A stretch of DNA of 64,000 nt from an uncultured Pelagibacteraceae bacterium (GCA_902574695.1 CACGON010000004.1:1-64000); one strand, 5' to 3'. Positions 10,090 to 21,671 are shown, numbered from the stretch's first letter. Notes: generated by a model from the sequence alone, not told the origin. Numbers and translations are program-made.

Positions 10090-11152
10090 CTTTTTTAACC
10101 TCATCGATATTATGTACCATACTTTCATAAAAACCTGCTTTTGTGATTTTAACAAATTTTGGTTTCTTTCTTAAATTAATTATTTGCCGAGATCCTAGAT
10201 ATCCCATAGATGATTTAAGTCCTCCTATTAATTTGAAAATAACTTTTTCCACAGGGCCTTTATATTTTACGTATCCTTCTACCCCTTCTGGCACATATTT
10301 AGATTTATCTTTTTGTTTTTTTTGAAAATATCTATCTGCAGAGCCTTTATTCATTGCTCCTATTGATCCCATTCCTCTAAAATTTTTGTAAAGTTTGCCA
10401 TTTTTTTTTACAATTTTTCCTGGTGATTCATCAGTGCCTGCAAAAAGTGAACCTATCATAACAGCATCAGCACCTGCAGAGAGAGCTTTTGCTATATCTC
10501 CAGAAAACTTGATACCTCCATCAGCTATAATTTTTACATTTTTGTTTTTTAATCCTTTTTTCACATCTAGGATTGCACTTAATTGCGGTACTCCAATACC
10601 CGCAACTAATCTTGTTGTGCAAATTGATCCAGGTCCAATTCCTACTTTAATAATATCAACACCTAATTTTGCTAAAAAGTTAGCTGCATTAGCCGTAGCT
10701 ATATTACCTGCACATAAAAGCATATCTTTACTTTTTAGTTTTTTAATTTTTTTAATAATATCTGCTACTTTTTTAGTATGCCCGTGCGCAGTATCAACTA
10801 CTATTAAATTTACTTTTTCTCTGATTATAGCTTTGGCTCTTTCAAGTTCTAAAGGACCAGCCCCAACAGCTGCACCAACCAATAGTTTTTGTTTTTTTAC
10901 TTTTTTTATTTCTAGTATTTGTTTTTTAATATCTAAATTCCTATGAATTACTCCAACACCTCCTGTTTTCGCAATTGCAATAGCCATTTTTGACTCTGTA
11001 ACTGTATCCATTGCAGATGAAATAAGGGGAATCTTTAGCTTTAAGCTTTTTGATAAAAATGTTGTAGTATTAACTTCGGATGGAAGTATTTCTGAATAGT
11101 TGGGGGCTAACGTGACATCATCAAATGTAAGTGCTTCTTTTATAGGGTCCAT
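10076..11152 (-). CDS. guaB: IMP dehydrogenase lacking the CBS (Bateman) module
   Basis: LTFDDVTLAPNYSEILPSEV, VGIGPGSICTTRLVAGIGVPQ, ADGGIKFSGDIAKALSAGADAVMIGS; only 358 aa, with catalytic-barrel segments joined directly. Confidence 0.95.
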   Translation of the reverse strand: MDPIKEALTFDDVTLAPNYSEILPSEVNTTTFLSKSLKLKIPLISSAMDTVTESKMAIAIAKTGGVGVIHRNLDIKKQILEIKKVKKQKLLVGAAVGAGPLELERAKAIIREKVNLIVVDTAHGHTKKVADIIKKIKKLKSKDMLLCAGNIATANAANFLAKLGVDIIKVGIGPGSICTTRLVAGIGVPQLSAILDVKKGLKNKNVKIIADGGIKFSGDIAKALSAGADAVMIGSLFAGTDESPGKIVKKNGKLYKNFRGMGSIGAMNKGSADRYFQKKQKDKSKYVPEGVEGYVKYKGPVEKVIFKLIGGLKSSMGYLGSRQIINLRKKPKFVKITKAGFYESMVHNIDEVKKDEKY

Positions 11153-11189
11153 AATCTTATATATATGATTCTTTAAAAATAAAAAGACT

Positions 11190-11801
11190 CTATCTTAAAA
11201 ATTTACAAATTATAAAGCTTTCTTTGGAATCTTTTCTGCTAGATAAGGGCTTAAAAATATTAACTTCTTTAAATTTTTTTTTTGCGTCTGCGACAATTTC
11301 ATTGAAACTTGAGCCCATAAAAATTTTTGACACAAATTTGCCTTTCCTATCTAAATTTTGGTATGCAAACTCCATCGCATCAATACATAATTCACCTGTA
11401 ACAATTGAATCTAAATTTTTATTTCCTGTAGTGTTTACTGCCATATCAGAAATTACAACATCTACTTTTTTGTTAAAAAAACTTTTTATTTTTTCTTGAT
11501 TTTCTGTCTTTGTAAAATCGCCTACTAAGTGATTAACTTTATCTATTTTTTCGAAGTTAAGTAGGTCGATTGCTAATACCTCGCTTTTTTTGTTTTTTTT
11601 CACAATGTACTGAGACCAACTTCCAGGAGCAGCTCCTAAGTCAATTATTGATTTTGTATTATTAAAAATTTTAAATTTTTCGTCTATTTCTATTAATTTA
11701 TAAACAGCTCTTGATCGATACCCCTCAATTTTAGATTGACGAACATAAATGTCTTTTTTTTGTCTCCTAATCCAATTTTTTGAAATTTTATTTTTTTTCA
11801 A
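11190..11801 (-). CDS. rlmE: 23S rRNA (uridine-2'-O-)methyltransferase, FtsJ/RlmE family
   Basis: SRAVYKLIEIDEKFKIF...IIDLGAAPGSWSQYIV...VISDMAVNTTGN motifs. Confidence 0.9.
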   Translation of the reverse strand: MKKNKISKNWIRRQKKDIYVRQSKIEGYRSRAVYKLIEIDEKFKIFNNTKSIIDLGAAPGSWSQYIVKKNKKSEVLAIDLLNFEKIDKVNHLVGDFTKTENQEKIKSFFNKKVDVVISDMAVNTTGNKNLDSIVTGELCIDAMEFAYQNLDRKGKFVSKIFMGSSFNEIVADAKKKFKEVNIFKPLSSRKDSKESFIICKFLR

Positions 11802-12713
11802 TTATAAACCAAATCTTAGGCTTTTGTTTATTGAAAGATTATCTAAAGTTTTGATTTCAATTTTCACATTTTTGTAAATTCTCATATCTTTATTATCTTT
11901 CCAAATACCCGCTGCTAGATGCATTATTCCAATTTTATAATTAGGTAAGTAAGGTTCTACGAAAGTACTATTTTTTTCATCATATTTTGGCAACATGTTA
12001 CTAGCTATCCAATTACAGTTTAAAGGCAAAAATTCTGTATCTACATTATCAATATAAACACTCATATTGATAGCTAATCCCTCAGATCCAAATATTTTTC
12101 CAGATTTTAATGTTTCTTTAAGATTATTCTGCCAAATACTCCAACACTTTGAATTTTTTTCTAAAGAAAAAACTCCAATATTTATATGGGGTGCAAATGC
12201 TAGTCTTCTTGCCTTCTGAATGCCGATTTTTGAGCTTATTGCATGCTTAAAATTTTGTGATTTTATAATTGCCAACTTTCCAAATAACCAGCTAGCCTTT
12301 GACATTATTTTATATCCAGGCCCAATAGTCTGAGTAATCCCTAACTTTCCATTATCGCAAGCTTTAAAATATAAATCGACGGCTAACCAATCATTTAACC
12401 ACGCATCACAATCTATCCATAAATACTTTTCATAATTTGGAAAATAATTAGGTAAAAAAGCTCTTGATACTTGACTTTTAAGCCACTCTTTTCCTTTTAT
12501 TTTAAAAGCAGATACTTCTATATCCCATTCTGCTTTTTTAATTTCGTCAACTTTTGAAGATAATATTTTTAACTGATCGTTACTGAGACCGGCATCTAAA
12601 ATACAAATTGCAACTTTATCACTTTCTTTAAACTGTTTAATTGAATCAATTAATTCATTTAATAAGTCAAAGTAATTTGAGTCAGCTAAAGAAATTATAA
12701 CATTTTTTTTCAT
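11802..12713 (-). CDS. putative glycosyltransferase (GT8-like)
   Basis: VIISLADSNYFDLLNELIDSIKQF...YEKYLWIDCDAWLNDWLAVDLYFKACDNGKLGITQ (DxD-like motif). Confidence 0.6.
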   Translation of the reverse strand: MKKNVIISLADSNYFDLLNELIDSIKQFKESDKVAICILDAGLSNDQLKILSSKVDEIKKAEWDIEVSAFKIKGKEWLKSQVSRAFLPNYFPNYEKYLWIDCDAWLNDWLAVDLYFKACDNGKLGITQTIGPGYKIMSKASWLFGKLAIIKSQNFKHAISSKIGIQKARRLAFAPHINIGVFSLEKNSKCWSIWQNNLKETLKSGKIFGSEGLAINMSVYIDNVDTEFLPLNCNWIASNMLPKYDEKNSTFVEPYLPNYKIGIMHLAAGIWKDNKDMRIYKNVKIEIKTLDNLSINKSLRFGL

Positions 12714-13513
12714 TATAAAACATCTTCTGGCTCTTCGTCATCATTGTTAGACGTAGTTGAATACTTTTTTTTAAGTTTTATATAATGATAAATGCTTATT
12801 GGAATTGATAAAACATAAACCATACAACTTATTACTATAACCTCAAATGTAAATACAAGAAGTAAACCAAATATTAAAACAATACCAAAAAGTAAAAATA
12901 CAGTTGTGCTTCTTGGCACAACAATCTTTTTCATCGAATAGGTGGGAACTTTACTTATTAGTAAAATTGATATTAAAATAAATATAAATGGAGCAAAAAT
13001 TTTAAAGTTTATATTAAATAAATTTAATCCACTAATATCTAAAACTAATGGAGTAAGCACTAATATACCTCCAGCGGGTGATGGCACTCCTTGAAAAAAA
13101 TTATCCTTCCAAGATACGTCACCTCCCGTATTAATATTAAATCTAGCAAGTCTGAGTGCAACACATACGACATAAATTAAAGATAATAACCATCCAATTT
13201 TTCCATAGGAATTAAGTGTCCAAAAATACATTATAAAAGCTGGAGCTACTCCGAAACTAATAACATCTGTGAGGGAATCTAATTCTTTTCCAACTTTTGA
13301 GGTACCCTTAATTAATCTAGCAATTCTTCCATCGAGCCCATCGATAATTGCAGCAAACAAGATTGCAATTATAGCAAGTTCATATTTTTGATTAAGTGCA
13401 AAGTTTATAGAACTTAAACCAACACAAACTCCTATCAATGTAAGTGTATTTGGCAAAATCATTCTTGCCTGTGTATCTGTGACAAGCTTAAATTTTTTCT
13501 TGGGTTCGTTCAT
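12713..13513 (-). CDS. pssA: CDP-diacylglycerol--serine O-phosphatidyltransferase
   Basis: DGLDGRIARLIKGTSKVGKELDSLTDVISFGVAPAF CDP-alcohol phosphatidyltransferase motif; precedes psd. Confidence 0.93.
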   Translation of the reverse strand: MNEPKKKFKLVTDTQARMILPNTLTLIGVCVGLSSINFALNQKYELAIIAILFAAIIDGLDGRIARLIKGTSKVGKELDSLTDVISFGVAPAFIMYFWTLNSYGKIGWLLSLIYVVCVALRLARFNINTGGDVSWKDNFFQGVPSPAGGILVLTPLVLDISGLNLFNINFKIFAPFIFILISILLISKVPTYSMKKIVVPRSTTVFLLFGIVLIFGLLLVFTFEVIVISCMVYVLSIPISIYHYIKLKKKYSTTSNNDDEEPEDVL

Positions 13514-13514
13514 A

Positions 13515-14165
13515 TTATATTTTTCTTGCTATTAATGTTTCACCTGCTACTGCTTTTTGTTCTAGTTTAACTAGAGGTTTATAATTTTCAAAATAAAGAT
13601 CTGCTCTACTTCCAAATCTAATCATTCCTATTCTATCACCTTGATTTAAATCATCATTCTCTAGAGTTTCACATACTATTCTTCGTGCGATAAGACCTGC
13701 TATTTGAACAACTATTATATCTTCACCATTTTTGTTAGTAATTTTATAATAATTTCTCTCATTGTCCTTGCTTGCTTTATCAAGTGAAGCATTAACAAAC
13801 TTGCCTGGTTTGTAAAGAATCTGTGAAACTTTTCCTGCACATGGTGTTCGATTGACATGACAATCAAATACATTCATAAAAATGCTTACCTTTGTAAATT
13901 TTTTTTCACTTAAATTAAGTTCTTTTGGACCAGGTGACTCCTCAACTTTAATAATTAATCCATCTGCAGGACTAACTAAATAATTATCATCATTAATTGA
14001 TATTCTTTCCGGATCTCTAAAAAAATAGTAGCACCAAACTGTTAAAACTAAACCTATTAAACCAAGGAATGTACTCAGCAGATATAAAATTATGGTAATA
14101 AATCCAAATATTACTAAAAACTTATAACCTTCGTTGTGAATTTTAGGAAATACTTTGTCTATCAT
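13515..14165 (-). CDS. psd: phosphatidylserine decarboxylase
   Basis: FFRDPERI, VSPADGLI, FMNVFDCHVNRTPCAG, RFGSRADLYF; next to pssA. Confidence 0.93.
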   Translation of the reverse strand: MIDKVFPKIHNEGYKFLVIFGFITIILYLLSTFLGLIGLVLTVWCYYFFRDPERISINDDNYLVSPADGLIIKVEESPGPKELNLSEKKFTKVSIFMNVFDCHVNRTPCAGKVSQILYKPGKFVNASLDKASKDNERNYYKITNKNGEDIIVVQIAGLIARRIVCETLENDDLNQGDRIGMIRFGSRADLYFENYKPLVKLEQKAVAGETLIARKI

Positions 14166-14239
14166 AATCGCTAATTGATAATTTTTAATTAATATGTATA
14201 TAAACTGTTTAAATTCAATTATTAAGATAGCAACAAAAA

Positions 14240-15454
14240 ATGAGCAAAATTAAGGTAAAAAACCCAATTGTCGAGTTAGATGGTGATGAAATGACCAGAA
14301 TTATATGGGATTTTATTAAAAAAAAACTAATTTTACCTTATTTAGACTTAAGTATTGAATATTACGATTTAGGAATGAAGAGTAGAGACAGCTCCAATGA
14401 TCAAATTACAATTGATTGTGCGAATGCAATAAAAAAAAATGGGGTAGGTATAAAATGCGCAACAATTACTCCTGATGAAGCTAGAGTAAAAGAATTTAAT
14501 TTAAAAAAGATGTGGCGATCTCCAAATGGTACAATAAGAAATATTATTGGTGGAACTGTTTTCAGGGAGCCAATAATTTGTAAAAATATACCAAAACTTG
14601 TGCCATCCTGGACCGATCCTGTGATTATAGGTCGTCATGCGTTTGGAGATCAATATAGAGCTACAGATTTTCAAGTTCCTGGTAAAGGTAAGTTAGAAAT
14701 TAAATGGACATCAGAGAATGGTAAAGATGAAAAAAAGTATGAAGTCTTTAATTTTCCTGGACCTGGTGTTGCTTTATCGATGTATAATCTTGACAGATCG
14801 ATAGAGGATTTTGCAAGGTCTTGTTTCAACTACGGTCTAATTAAAAAATGGCCTGTTTATCTTTCTACAAAAAATACAATTTTAAAAACTTATGACGGAA
14901 GATTTAAAGATATTTTTCAAAAAGTTTTTAATGAAGAGTTCAAAAAAGATTTTGATAAAAATAATATTACATATGAGCATAGATTAATTGATGATATGGT
15001 TGCATGTGCTATGAAGTGGAGTGGAAAATATATTTGGGCTTGTAAAAATTATGATGGAGACGTTCAATCTGATACAGTTGCTCAAGGATATGGGTCTTTA
15101 GGATTAATGACAAGTGTATTACTTGCTCCAGATGGAAAAACTATGGAAGCAGAGGCAGCACATGGCACTGTGACTAGACATTATAGAATGCATCAAGAAG
15201 GTAAAGAAACTTCAACAAATCCAATTGCATCAATATTTGCCTGGACAAGAGGGTTAGCACACAGAGGTAAATTAGATAATAACCAAGACTTAATTAAATT
15301 TTCAAACACATTAGAACAAATTTGTGTTGGCTGTGTGGAAACTGGATCAATGACAAAAGACTTAGCAATATTAGTGGGATCTTCACAAAAATATTTGAGT
15401 ACTAATCAATTTTTAGATGAAATTGACGGAAATTTAAAAAAGAAACTAAATTAA
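14240..15454 (+). CDS. icd: isocitrate dehydrogenase (NADP+)
   Basis: [29 protein letters not shown]...[21 protein letters not shown]...[12 protein letters not shown]; eukaryotic/alphaproteobacterial-type IDH. Confidence 0.96.
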   Translation: MSKIKVKNPIVELDGDEMTRIIWDFIKKKLILPYLDLSIEYYDLGMKSRDSSNDQITIDCANAIKKNGVGIKCATITPDEARVKEFNLKKMWRSPNGTIRNIIGGTVFREPIICKNIPKLVPSWTDPVIIGRHAFGDQYRATDFQVPGKGKLEIKWTSENGKDEKKYEVFNFPGPGVALSMYNLDRSIEDFARSCFNYGLIKKWPVYLSTKNTILKTYDGRFKDIFQKVFNEEFKKDFDKNNITYEHRLIDDMVACAMKWSGKYIWACKNYDGDVQSDTVAQGYGSLGLMTSVLLAPDGKTMEAEAAHGTVTRHYRMHQEGKETSTNPIASIFAWTRGLAHRGKLDNNQDLIKFSNTLEQICVGCVETGSMTKDLAILVGSSQKYLSTNQFLDEIDGNLKKKLN

Positions 15455-18112
15455 TTTTTTAAGACTTTCTATAGCATCCTCTATTTTATCTATATGCTGT
15501 CCACCTGCCTGAGCAAAATCTTTACGGCCACCTCCACCTTTTCCTCCTAAAATTTCAGAACCTACTTTTGCAAATTTAACTGCATCAAAGCTTTCTGTAA
15601 GTTTTTCAGTAATACCTACCGCAAGACCAACTTTTTCATCTTTGCTTGCAAAAACAATTATAATTCCTTCTTTAAGTTCTTTCTTTCCGTTATCTACTAA
15701 TTTTCTTAATTCTTTTGGTGATAAATCAAAAATTTTTTGAAATCTTACTGTAATATTTTTTATTTTTTCATCTTTAATTATGTTCTTTTTTTTATCAGAT
15801 AAAATGGATTTAACGCTTAGCTGATCTAATTGCTTTGACAAATCTTTAATTAACTGTTTTTTGTCATCTATATTTTTTATTGGTTTTCCACCTAATGAAA
15901 GAATTTCTTTAGATATTTCATCAATTATCTGATCGTTTTTTTGTTCTGATATACCTACTTGCTTTTCTTTATTTGTAAGAAATTCCTCTAATTGTTTATC
16001 TCTCAAAGCCTCTACTCTTCTTACACCAGACGCAATCGCTGACTGACTTATAATTTTAAATTTGCCTACATCACCAGTATTTCTTACGTGTGTTCCACCA
16101 CATAATTCAGTAGAAAAATACTTATTTCCCTCATCACCCATAAATACTACTCTAACCTCATCACCATATTTCTCACCAAAAAGAGCTAAAGCACCATGCC
16201 CAATCCCTTCTTTTGGTGTCATTATTCTAGTTATAACCTCAGATTTTTTCTGAACCACTTCATTTACAGAATTATCAATTTTTTTAAGTTCATCAGAAGA
16301 TATTGGCTTCATATGGCTAAAATCAAATCTAAGTCTATCTGGTGCTACTAATGAACCTTTTTGGGTAACATGTGTTCCTAGAATTCTTCGTAAAGACTCG
16401 TGTAATAAATGTGTTGCTGAGTGGTACGCTCTAACATTATTTCTTTTCTCGACATCAATTTTAAGTTCAACATTTTCATTTATTTTTAAATTTCCTTTTC
16501 TCATTTTTCCAAAATGAACAAAAAGATTTCCTAATTTTTTTTGTACGTCATTCACCTCAAAAATATTTTCACCCGATTTAATTGTACCGCTATCGCCTAC
16601 TTGTCCACCTGACTCACCATAAAATGGAGTTTGATTTAAAATAATTATACCTTCATCACCATCATTTAACTTTTCGACTTCTTTATTATTTTTCACGATT
16701 TTCTGAATAACTGCTTCAGCATGTTCGTATTCATAACCTAAAAATTCAGTCGGTCCTACTTTGTCTTTTATTCCAAACCAGATTTCATCTACCGAGCTAT
16801 CTCCGGATCCTTTCCAATTCTTTTTTGCAAGTTCCTTACTTTTTATCATCAAATCTTCAAATTTCTTGTGGTCTAAAGTTAAAGATTTATTTTTTAAAAT
16901 ATCTTCAGTTAGATCTAGGGGAAATCCATATGTATCATAAAGTTTGAATGCAACTTCCCCAGATAATTTTTTATCAACCTTGTTAATTTCATCATTTAAT
17001 ATTTTCATTCCTCGATCTAAAAGTACTAAAAATTTTTCCTCCTCCATTCGTAAAGTCTCTTTAATAAGTGACTCAGCTCTCATTAGTTCTGGATAATTTC
17101 CAGACATTTCATTCATTAGTGTTTTAAAAATATTAAAAAAAACTGGTTCTTTGGATCCAAGTAAATGGCAATGTCTCATACCTCTTCTCATAATTCTTCT
17201 CAAAACATAACCTCTACCCTCGTTAGATGGTAAAACCCCCTCAGCTAATAAAAAAGAGCTAGCTCTTAAATGATCCGCTATTACTCTAAAACTAGATAAA
17301 TTTGTTTCACTTGGTTTAATCTTAATCGTTTCAGAAATTGAGTTTATAAGTTTTATAAAATGATCTGTTTTATAATTATCATGTGTACCTTGAAGAAGTG
17401 CAGCAATCCTTTCAAGACCCATACCAGTATCAACAGAAGGTTTCGGTAAATCAATTCTTTTTTCTTTTGAAACCTGTTCATATTGCATGAAAACTAAGTT
17501 CCAAATTTCAATATATCTGTCACCATCCTGATCTTTGGTTCCAGGCAAACCTCCTTTTAAATGGTCACCATGATCATAAAATATTTCAGAACAAGGCCCA
17601 CAAGGACCTGTCTCTCCCATTGACCAAAAATTATCTGAAGTTGGAATTCTTATTATTCTGTTATCATTGAAACCTGTAATTTTTTTCCATAAATTGAAGG
17701 CCTCATCATCTTCGCTATAAACAGTGAAATATAGTTTGTTTTTATCTATTCCAAAATCTTTTGTGATTAAATCCCAAGCATAAAATATTGCTTTTTCTTT
17801 GAAGTAGTCACCAAATGAAAAATTGCCTAACATTTCAAAAAATGTATGATGTCTTGGAGTATAACCAACATTTTCTAAGTCATTATGCTTACCTCCTGCC
17901 CTCACACATTTTTGAGAAGTGGTTGCTCTTTTATAATCTCTTTTTTCTAACCCAGTAAATACATTTTTAAACTGTACCATGCCTGAGTTGGCAAACATTA
18001 ATGTTGGATCATTATTAGGAACTAAGTTGCTTGACTCTACTATTTTGTGATCATTTTTTTCAAAATATTTTAGAAACGTAGACCTTATTTCATTTAGTGA
18101 TTTGTCAGCCAT
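15446..18112 (-). CDS. alaS: alanyl-tRNA synthetase
   Basis: [42 protein letters not shown]-terminal [16 protein letters not shown]. Confidence 0.98.
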   Translation of the reverse strand: MADKSLNEIRSTFLKYFEKNDHKIVESSNLVPNNDPTLMFANSGMVQFKNVFTGLEKRDYKRATTSQKCVRAGGKHNDLENVGYTPRHHTFFEMLGNFSFGDYFKEKAIFYAWDLITKDFGIDKNKLYFTVYSEDDEAFNLWKKITGFNDNRIIRIPTSDNFWSMGETGPCGPCSEIFYDHGDHLKGGLPGTKDQDGDRYIEIWNLVFMQYEQVSKEKRIDLPKPSVDTGMGLERIAALLQGTHDNYKTDHFIKLINSISETIKIKPSETNLSSFRVIADHLRASSFLLAEGVLPSNEGRGYVLRRIMRRGMRHCHLLGSKEPVFFNIFKTLMNEMSGNYPELMRAESLIKETLRMEEEKFLVLLDRGMKILNDEINKVDKKLSGEVAFKLYDTYGFPLDLTEDILKNKSLTLDHKKFEDLMIKSKELAKKNWKGSGDSSVDEIWFGIKDKVGPTEFLGYEYEHAEAVIQKIVKNNKEVEKLNDGDEGIIILNQTPFYGESGGQVGDSGTIKSGENIFEVNDVQKKLGNLFVHFGKMRKGNLKINENVELKIDVEKRNNVRAYHSATHLLHESLRRILGTHVTQKGSLVAPDRLRFDFSHMKPISSDELKKIDNSVNEVVQKKSEVITRIMTPKEGIGHGALALFGEKYGDEVRVVFMGDEGNKYFSTELCGGTHVRNTGDVGKFKIISQSAIASGVRRVEALRDKQLEEFLTNKEKQVGISEQKNDQIIDEISKEILSLGGKPIKNIDDKKQLIKDLSKQLDQLSVKSILSDKKKNIIKDEKIKNITVRFQKIFDLSPKELRKLVDNGKKELKEGIIIVFASKDEKVGLAVGITEKLTESFDAVKFAKVGSEILGGKGGGGRKDFAQAGGQHIDKIEDAIESLKKLI

Positions 18113-18158
18113 ATTTTTAAAATACAGCTTTTTTGTTTGTTGTCTAGGTTATGAAGGG

Positions 18159-18187
18159 AAAAAAGGCGCTTAAATAAGCGCCTTTTT
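18159..18187 (-). terminator. Rho-independent terminator downstream of recA
   Basis: A6-GGCGCTTA-AA-TAAGCGCC-T5: 8-bp perfect GC-containing stem between the recA stop and alaS start; followed by a T6 run on the minus strand. Confidence 0.9.
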
Positions 18188-18206
18188 AGATAACTAAAAG
18201 TTATTG

Positions 18207-19352
18207 CTAATTCTTTTTAGATGGTGTTTCCTCAGTTTTTTCTTCTGCTTTCACCTTCTCTTGATCAATTGGATTTCCTTCAATCTTTTTAGAAATTAAG
18301 CCAGCTTTTTCTCTTATAGCCATCTCTATTTCAGCTGCAGCTTTAGGGTTTTGCTCAAGATAAAGTTTTGCGTTTTCTTTTCCTTGTCCAATTTTCTCAC
18401 CTTTGTAAGCATACCACGCTCCAGATTTTTCAACTATATCTGCTTTTGCACCAAGGTCTATTAACTCTCCTGTTTTACTAATTCCCTTGCCATACATAAG
18501 ATCAAATTCAACTACTTTAAATGGTGGAGCAACTTTATTTTTAACTACTTTAACCCTAGTAGAATTTCCGATAATTTGCTCTTTATCCTTGATTGCCCCA
18601 ATTCTTCTAATATCCATTCTTACTGATGAATAAAATTTTAAAGAATTTCCTCCTGAAGTAGTTTCTGGGCTACCAAACATAACACCAATTTTCATTCTAA
18701 TTTGGTTAATAAATATAACCATTGTATTAGTTCTAGAAATTGAGCCTGTTAATTTTCTTAAAGCTTGAGACATTAATCTTGCTTGTAGACCAACATGATG
18801 ATCTCCCATGTCTCCTTCAATTTCAGCTCTTGGAGTTAATGCTGCAACAGAATCCACAACAAGGACCGACATTGAGCCTGATTTGATTAATGTATCAGTA
18901 ATTTCTAATGCTTGCTCGCCAGTATCTGGTTGAGAAATTAATAATTCTTCCGTATTTACACCTAATTTTTTAGCATAAACTGGATCTAATGCGTGTTCTG
19001 CATCTACAAACCCACAAATTCCACCTGCTTTTTGTGCTTCAGCAACTACTTGGAGTGCAAGTGTAGTTTTTCCAGAAGATTCTGGTCCATAAATTTCAAT
19101 AATTCTTCCTTTTGGTAGTCCACCTATCCCCAAAGCCAAATCAAGACTTAATGAACCTGTTGAAATTGACTCAACATCCATTGCTTTTTGCTGTCCAAGC
19201 TTCATCACAGAGCCTTTTCCAAAATTATCTGTAATTTGGCTGATAGCAGCATCTAATGCTTTATTTTTTTCTTTATTTTCCAAATCTTTATCTTTTGCGG
19301 ATTTAACCACTTTTAAGTTATTTTTTGTCATTTTTGCCTCTTTTTTTTTCAT
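18207..19352 (-). CDS. recA: recombinase RecA
   Basis: [65 protein letters not shown]. Confidence 0.98.
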   Translation of the reverse strand: MKKKEAKMTKNNLKVVKSAKDKDLENKEKNKALDAAISQITDNFGKGSVMKLGQQKAMDVESISTGSLSLDLALGIGGLPKGRIIEIYGPESSGKTTLALQVVAEAQKAGGICGFVDAEHALDPVYAKKLGVNTEELLISQPDTGEQALEITDTLIKSGSMSVLVVDSVAALTPRAEIEGDMGDHHVGLQARLMSQALRKLTGSISRTNTMVIFINQIRMKIGVMFGSPETTSGGNSLKFYSSVRMDIRRIGAIKDKEQIIGNSTRVKVVKNKVAPPFKVVEFDLMYGKGISKTGELIDLGAKADIVEKSGAWYAYKGEKIGQGKENAKLYLEQNPKAAAEIEMAIREKAGLISKKIEGNPIDQEKVKAEEKTEETPSKKN

Positions 19353-19390
19353 TATTTAACAATCGAATCATGTTATTAAATGTACACATT

Positions 19391-19422
19391 TTGTTCTCAT
19401 TGGCAAGAAATTAATTGTTCTC
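19391..19422 (-). promoter_or_regulatory. Direct repeat TTGTTCTC ... TTGTTCTC upstream of recA (candidate operator)
   Basis: TTGTTCTC at 19391-19398 and 19415-19422 (24-bp spacing), 39-70 nt upstream of the recA start; contains the GTTC half-site but not the N7 spacing. Confidence 0.45.
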
Positions 19423-19450
19423 GAAGATTATTAAGGAAAATAGCCTTTAA

Positions 19451-20746
19451 TTAATTAAAAGTTAAATAACGAGCATTTAAAAGCCCAACAGATTTAAGAA
19501 GTTGAAATTGTGAGAGAAGGTAATCTCTTTCAGATTTTGCAAGACTAACTTTTGCATCTAGCAATATTGAGTTAGATTGAAGCACATCTAATGTTGATCT
19601 ACCTTGTCCACTTTCATATTCTGCAGTGATTCCCTCGTTTGCAATCTCTGCTGCCTTTACCTGAAGTTTCACTGCTTCTAATACACTTTTTGACGACTGA
19701 AGATTTGACCAAGCACTTGCTACATTCGAGTCATTCAATTTTACAGCATTTTCATAAAGAAGTTGTTTTCTATTTCTTAAATTTTTGGATTTTGATAAAC
19801 TTGCATAATTCTTTCCTCCTGAAAAAATAGGCCATGTAATAGTTGCTTCTAAGGTTTCTTTATCTTGTTGATCATAAGTTGAACTCAAATCATCGGTTTC
19901 TTTCGTCTCAAAGGACAATGATGCAGAGGGTGATAAATCAGATTGTGCTATTTGAACATCTTTCTTTGATTGCTCAAATTCTAATTTTGAAATTATTAAA
20001 TTTGGGTTTGAGTTTTTTGATAAATTTATTGATTTTTCTAGTGATGTTGGAATTTTCAAGTTCATAGTAATATCCTTTTCCAGTTGAAAAGTATCACTTA
20101 AAGGGCCAATTATAGTCTCATAATTAAGTTTGGCAGTTACAACATCGTTTTTTGCTTGAATAAATTTAGCTTCAGCTTCAGCTAAAGAGGATTCCGATTG
20201 TGCCAAATCAGCTAATGTTACTTGTCCTCTATCAAGACGTACCTGGTCCATCTCAACTTGTCTCTCAATTAAATTTAAATTTTGTTGATAAATTAAATAT
20301 TTTTCATTAGCATATATTGCTCCTGAAAATGCATCAACAGCTTTAAGCAAAGTATTTTGCTCTACTTGTAAAAGTTTTGCATCAGCCACTGCTAAGCCAA
20401 TTTTATTTTTTTCATAATCTGCAATTCCTCCAAAACCTTGAAAGATTTTTTGCTCAATTTTGATTGATTGAGTCTCAGGATTAACATCATTAATTGTTGC
20501 GTTACTACCATCTTGATTAGTTAGTTTTGACGTATCTTGACTACTTTTAGTTCCAGACAGTGTTACAGATGGTAAAAATTCACTTTTAGAAATATTTAAA
20601 TCTTGCTTTGATGCTTTAATATTTTCTCTTTCAGCATTCAATTCAGGATTTTTTTTAAATGCTAATGATAAAGCATCAGATAAATTGATTGCATATGAAT
20701 TCGATAAATAGAAAAATATAAATAAAGTTAAAATTATTTTTTTCAT
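19451..20746 (-). CDS. tolC: TolC-family outer membrane protein
   Basis: Signal peptide then LSDALSLAFKKNPELNAERENIKASKQDLNISKSEFLPSVTLSG; repeated coiled-coil halves; YESGQGRSTLDVLQSNSILLDAKVSLAKSERDY. Confidence 0.9.
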   Translation of the reverse strand: MKKIILTLFIFFYLSNSYAINLSDALSLAFKKNPELNAERENIKASKQDLNISKSEFLPSVTLSGTKSSQDTSKLTNQDGSNATINDVNPETQSIKIEQKIFQGFGGIADYEKNKIGLAVADAKLLQVEQNTLLKAVDAFSGAIYANEKYLIYQQNLNLIERQVEMDQVRLDRGQVTLADLAQSESSLAEAEAKFIQAKNDVVTAKLNYETIIGPLSDTFQLEKDITMNLKIPTSLEKSINLSKNSNPNLIISKLEFEQSKKDVQIAQSDLSPSASLSFETKETDDLSSTYDQQDKETLEATITWPIFSGGKNYASLSKSKNLRNRKQLLYENAVKLNDSNVASAWSNLQSSKSVLEAVKLQVKAAEIANEGITAEYESGQGRSTLDVLQSNSILLDAKVSLAKSERDYLLSQFQLLKSVGLLNARYLTFN

Positions 20747-21666
20747 TTTTTAAACTTAATATTTTTAATTTCGTGGTTTTGATTTAATGAAAAAACAATT
20801 GAAGCAAATTTTGGTGCTTCTTTAAACATGTGTTCAGTTATTCTTTGATAAGTCATCATAAAATTTAAAACTTCATTGTTACTCATGATTTTTGAATTTT
20901 TTCTACTTTTATTATTTAAATATAATTTTTTTTCTTGTTTTAATCTCCATTTCCTTAATAAACTAAAATCTTTTGCTTTCAAATATAAAAAATAATCAAA
21001 GAATTTATGCATTGATTTATATTTTTTATTAAGTTGATTATTTACATATTTTCTCCATTTCAGTTTTTGATCATCATCACGCTCAATAGTGTTTATTGGT
21101 TTTTTTAAATTTTTTATTTTTTGTGGGGACGAGCCTACACACCATCCTTCTAATATTACAATATGAGGTTTTTTTTTTATTTTATACCATTTATCTCTTT
21201 TTATCCTATCATCAATAGATTTATCAAATTTCGGTAACAGTAGAGGTGAAAATCTTTTCTTTGAAATCTTTCTAAAAAAATTTAAAATTATATCTACGTC
21301 GTGTGTTCCTGGAACACCTCTTGTCATCAGCAGAGGATGCACTTTTTTAGCTAATATCATTCTATCTTTTCTGGTTTTATAAAAGTCATCAATAGATATT
21401 TTAAATACTATCAATTTAAAATATTTTTCTAAAATAATCTTAATTAAAGATGAAATAGTAGTTTTTCCAGTACCCTGCCCACCTGCTAAACCTATTATCA
21501 TTGTATTTTTTTTCACTCTATTTGCCAACCAAAAGCATGCTGGAATTAAAAAAGATTTAATCATTTTATCTTTTTTTTTGAATTTTTCAGTTCTTGTTTC
21601 TTGGCTTGATATAAATTTAATACAGTCTTTTTTTACTTTTGAGTAACATAAGTTTACTGGATGCAT
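20743..21666 (-). CDS. P-loop kinase, D-glycerate 3-kinase/YggC-like
   Basis: IIGLAGGQGTGKTTISSLIKIIL...KISIDDFYKTRKDRMILAKKVHPLLMTRGVPGTHDVDIILNF...VILEGWCVG. Confidence 0.8.
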   Translation of the reverse strand: MHPVNLCYSKVKKDCIKFISSQETRTEKFKKKDKMIKSFLIPACFWLANRVKKNTMIIGLAGGQGTGKTTISSLIKIILEKYFKLIVFKISIDDFYKTRKDRMILAKKVHPLLMTRGVPGTHDVDIILNFFRKISKKRFSPLLLPKFDKSIDDRIKRDKWYKIKKKPHIVILEGWCVGSSPQKIKNLKKPINTIERDDDQKLKWRKYVNNQLNKKYKSMHKFFDYFLYLKAKDFSLLRKWRLKQEKKLYLNNKSRKNSKIMSNNEVLNFMMTYQRITEHMFKEAPKFASIVFSLNQNHEIKNIKFKK

Positions 21667-21671
21667 AAAAA

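Noticed and set aside
10395-10946. 183-aa ORF antisense to guaB
   Set aside because: Lies wholly opposite a strongly recognisable guaB; composition (Pro/Phe/Ile-rich) is typical of an AT-rich antisense reading frame.
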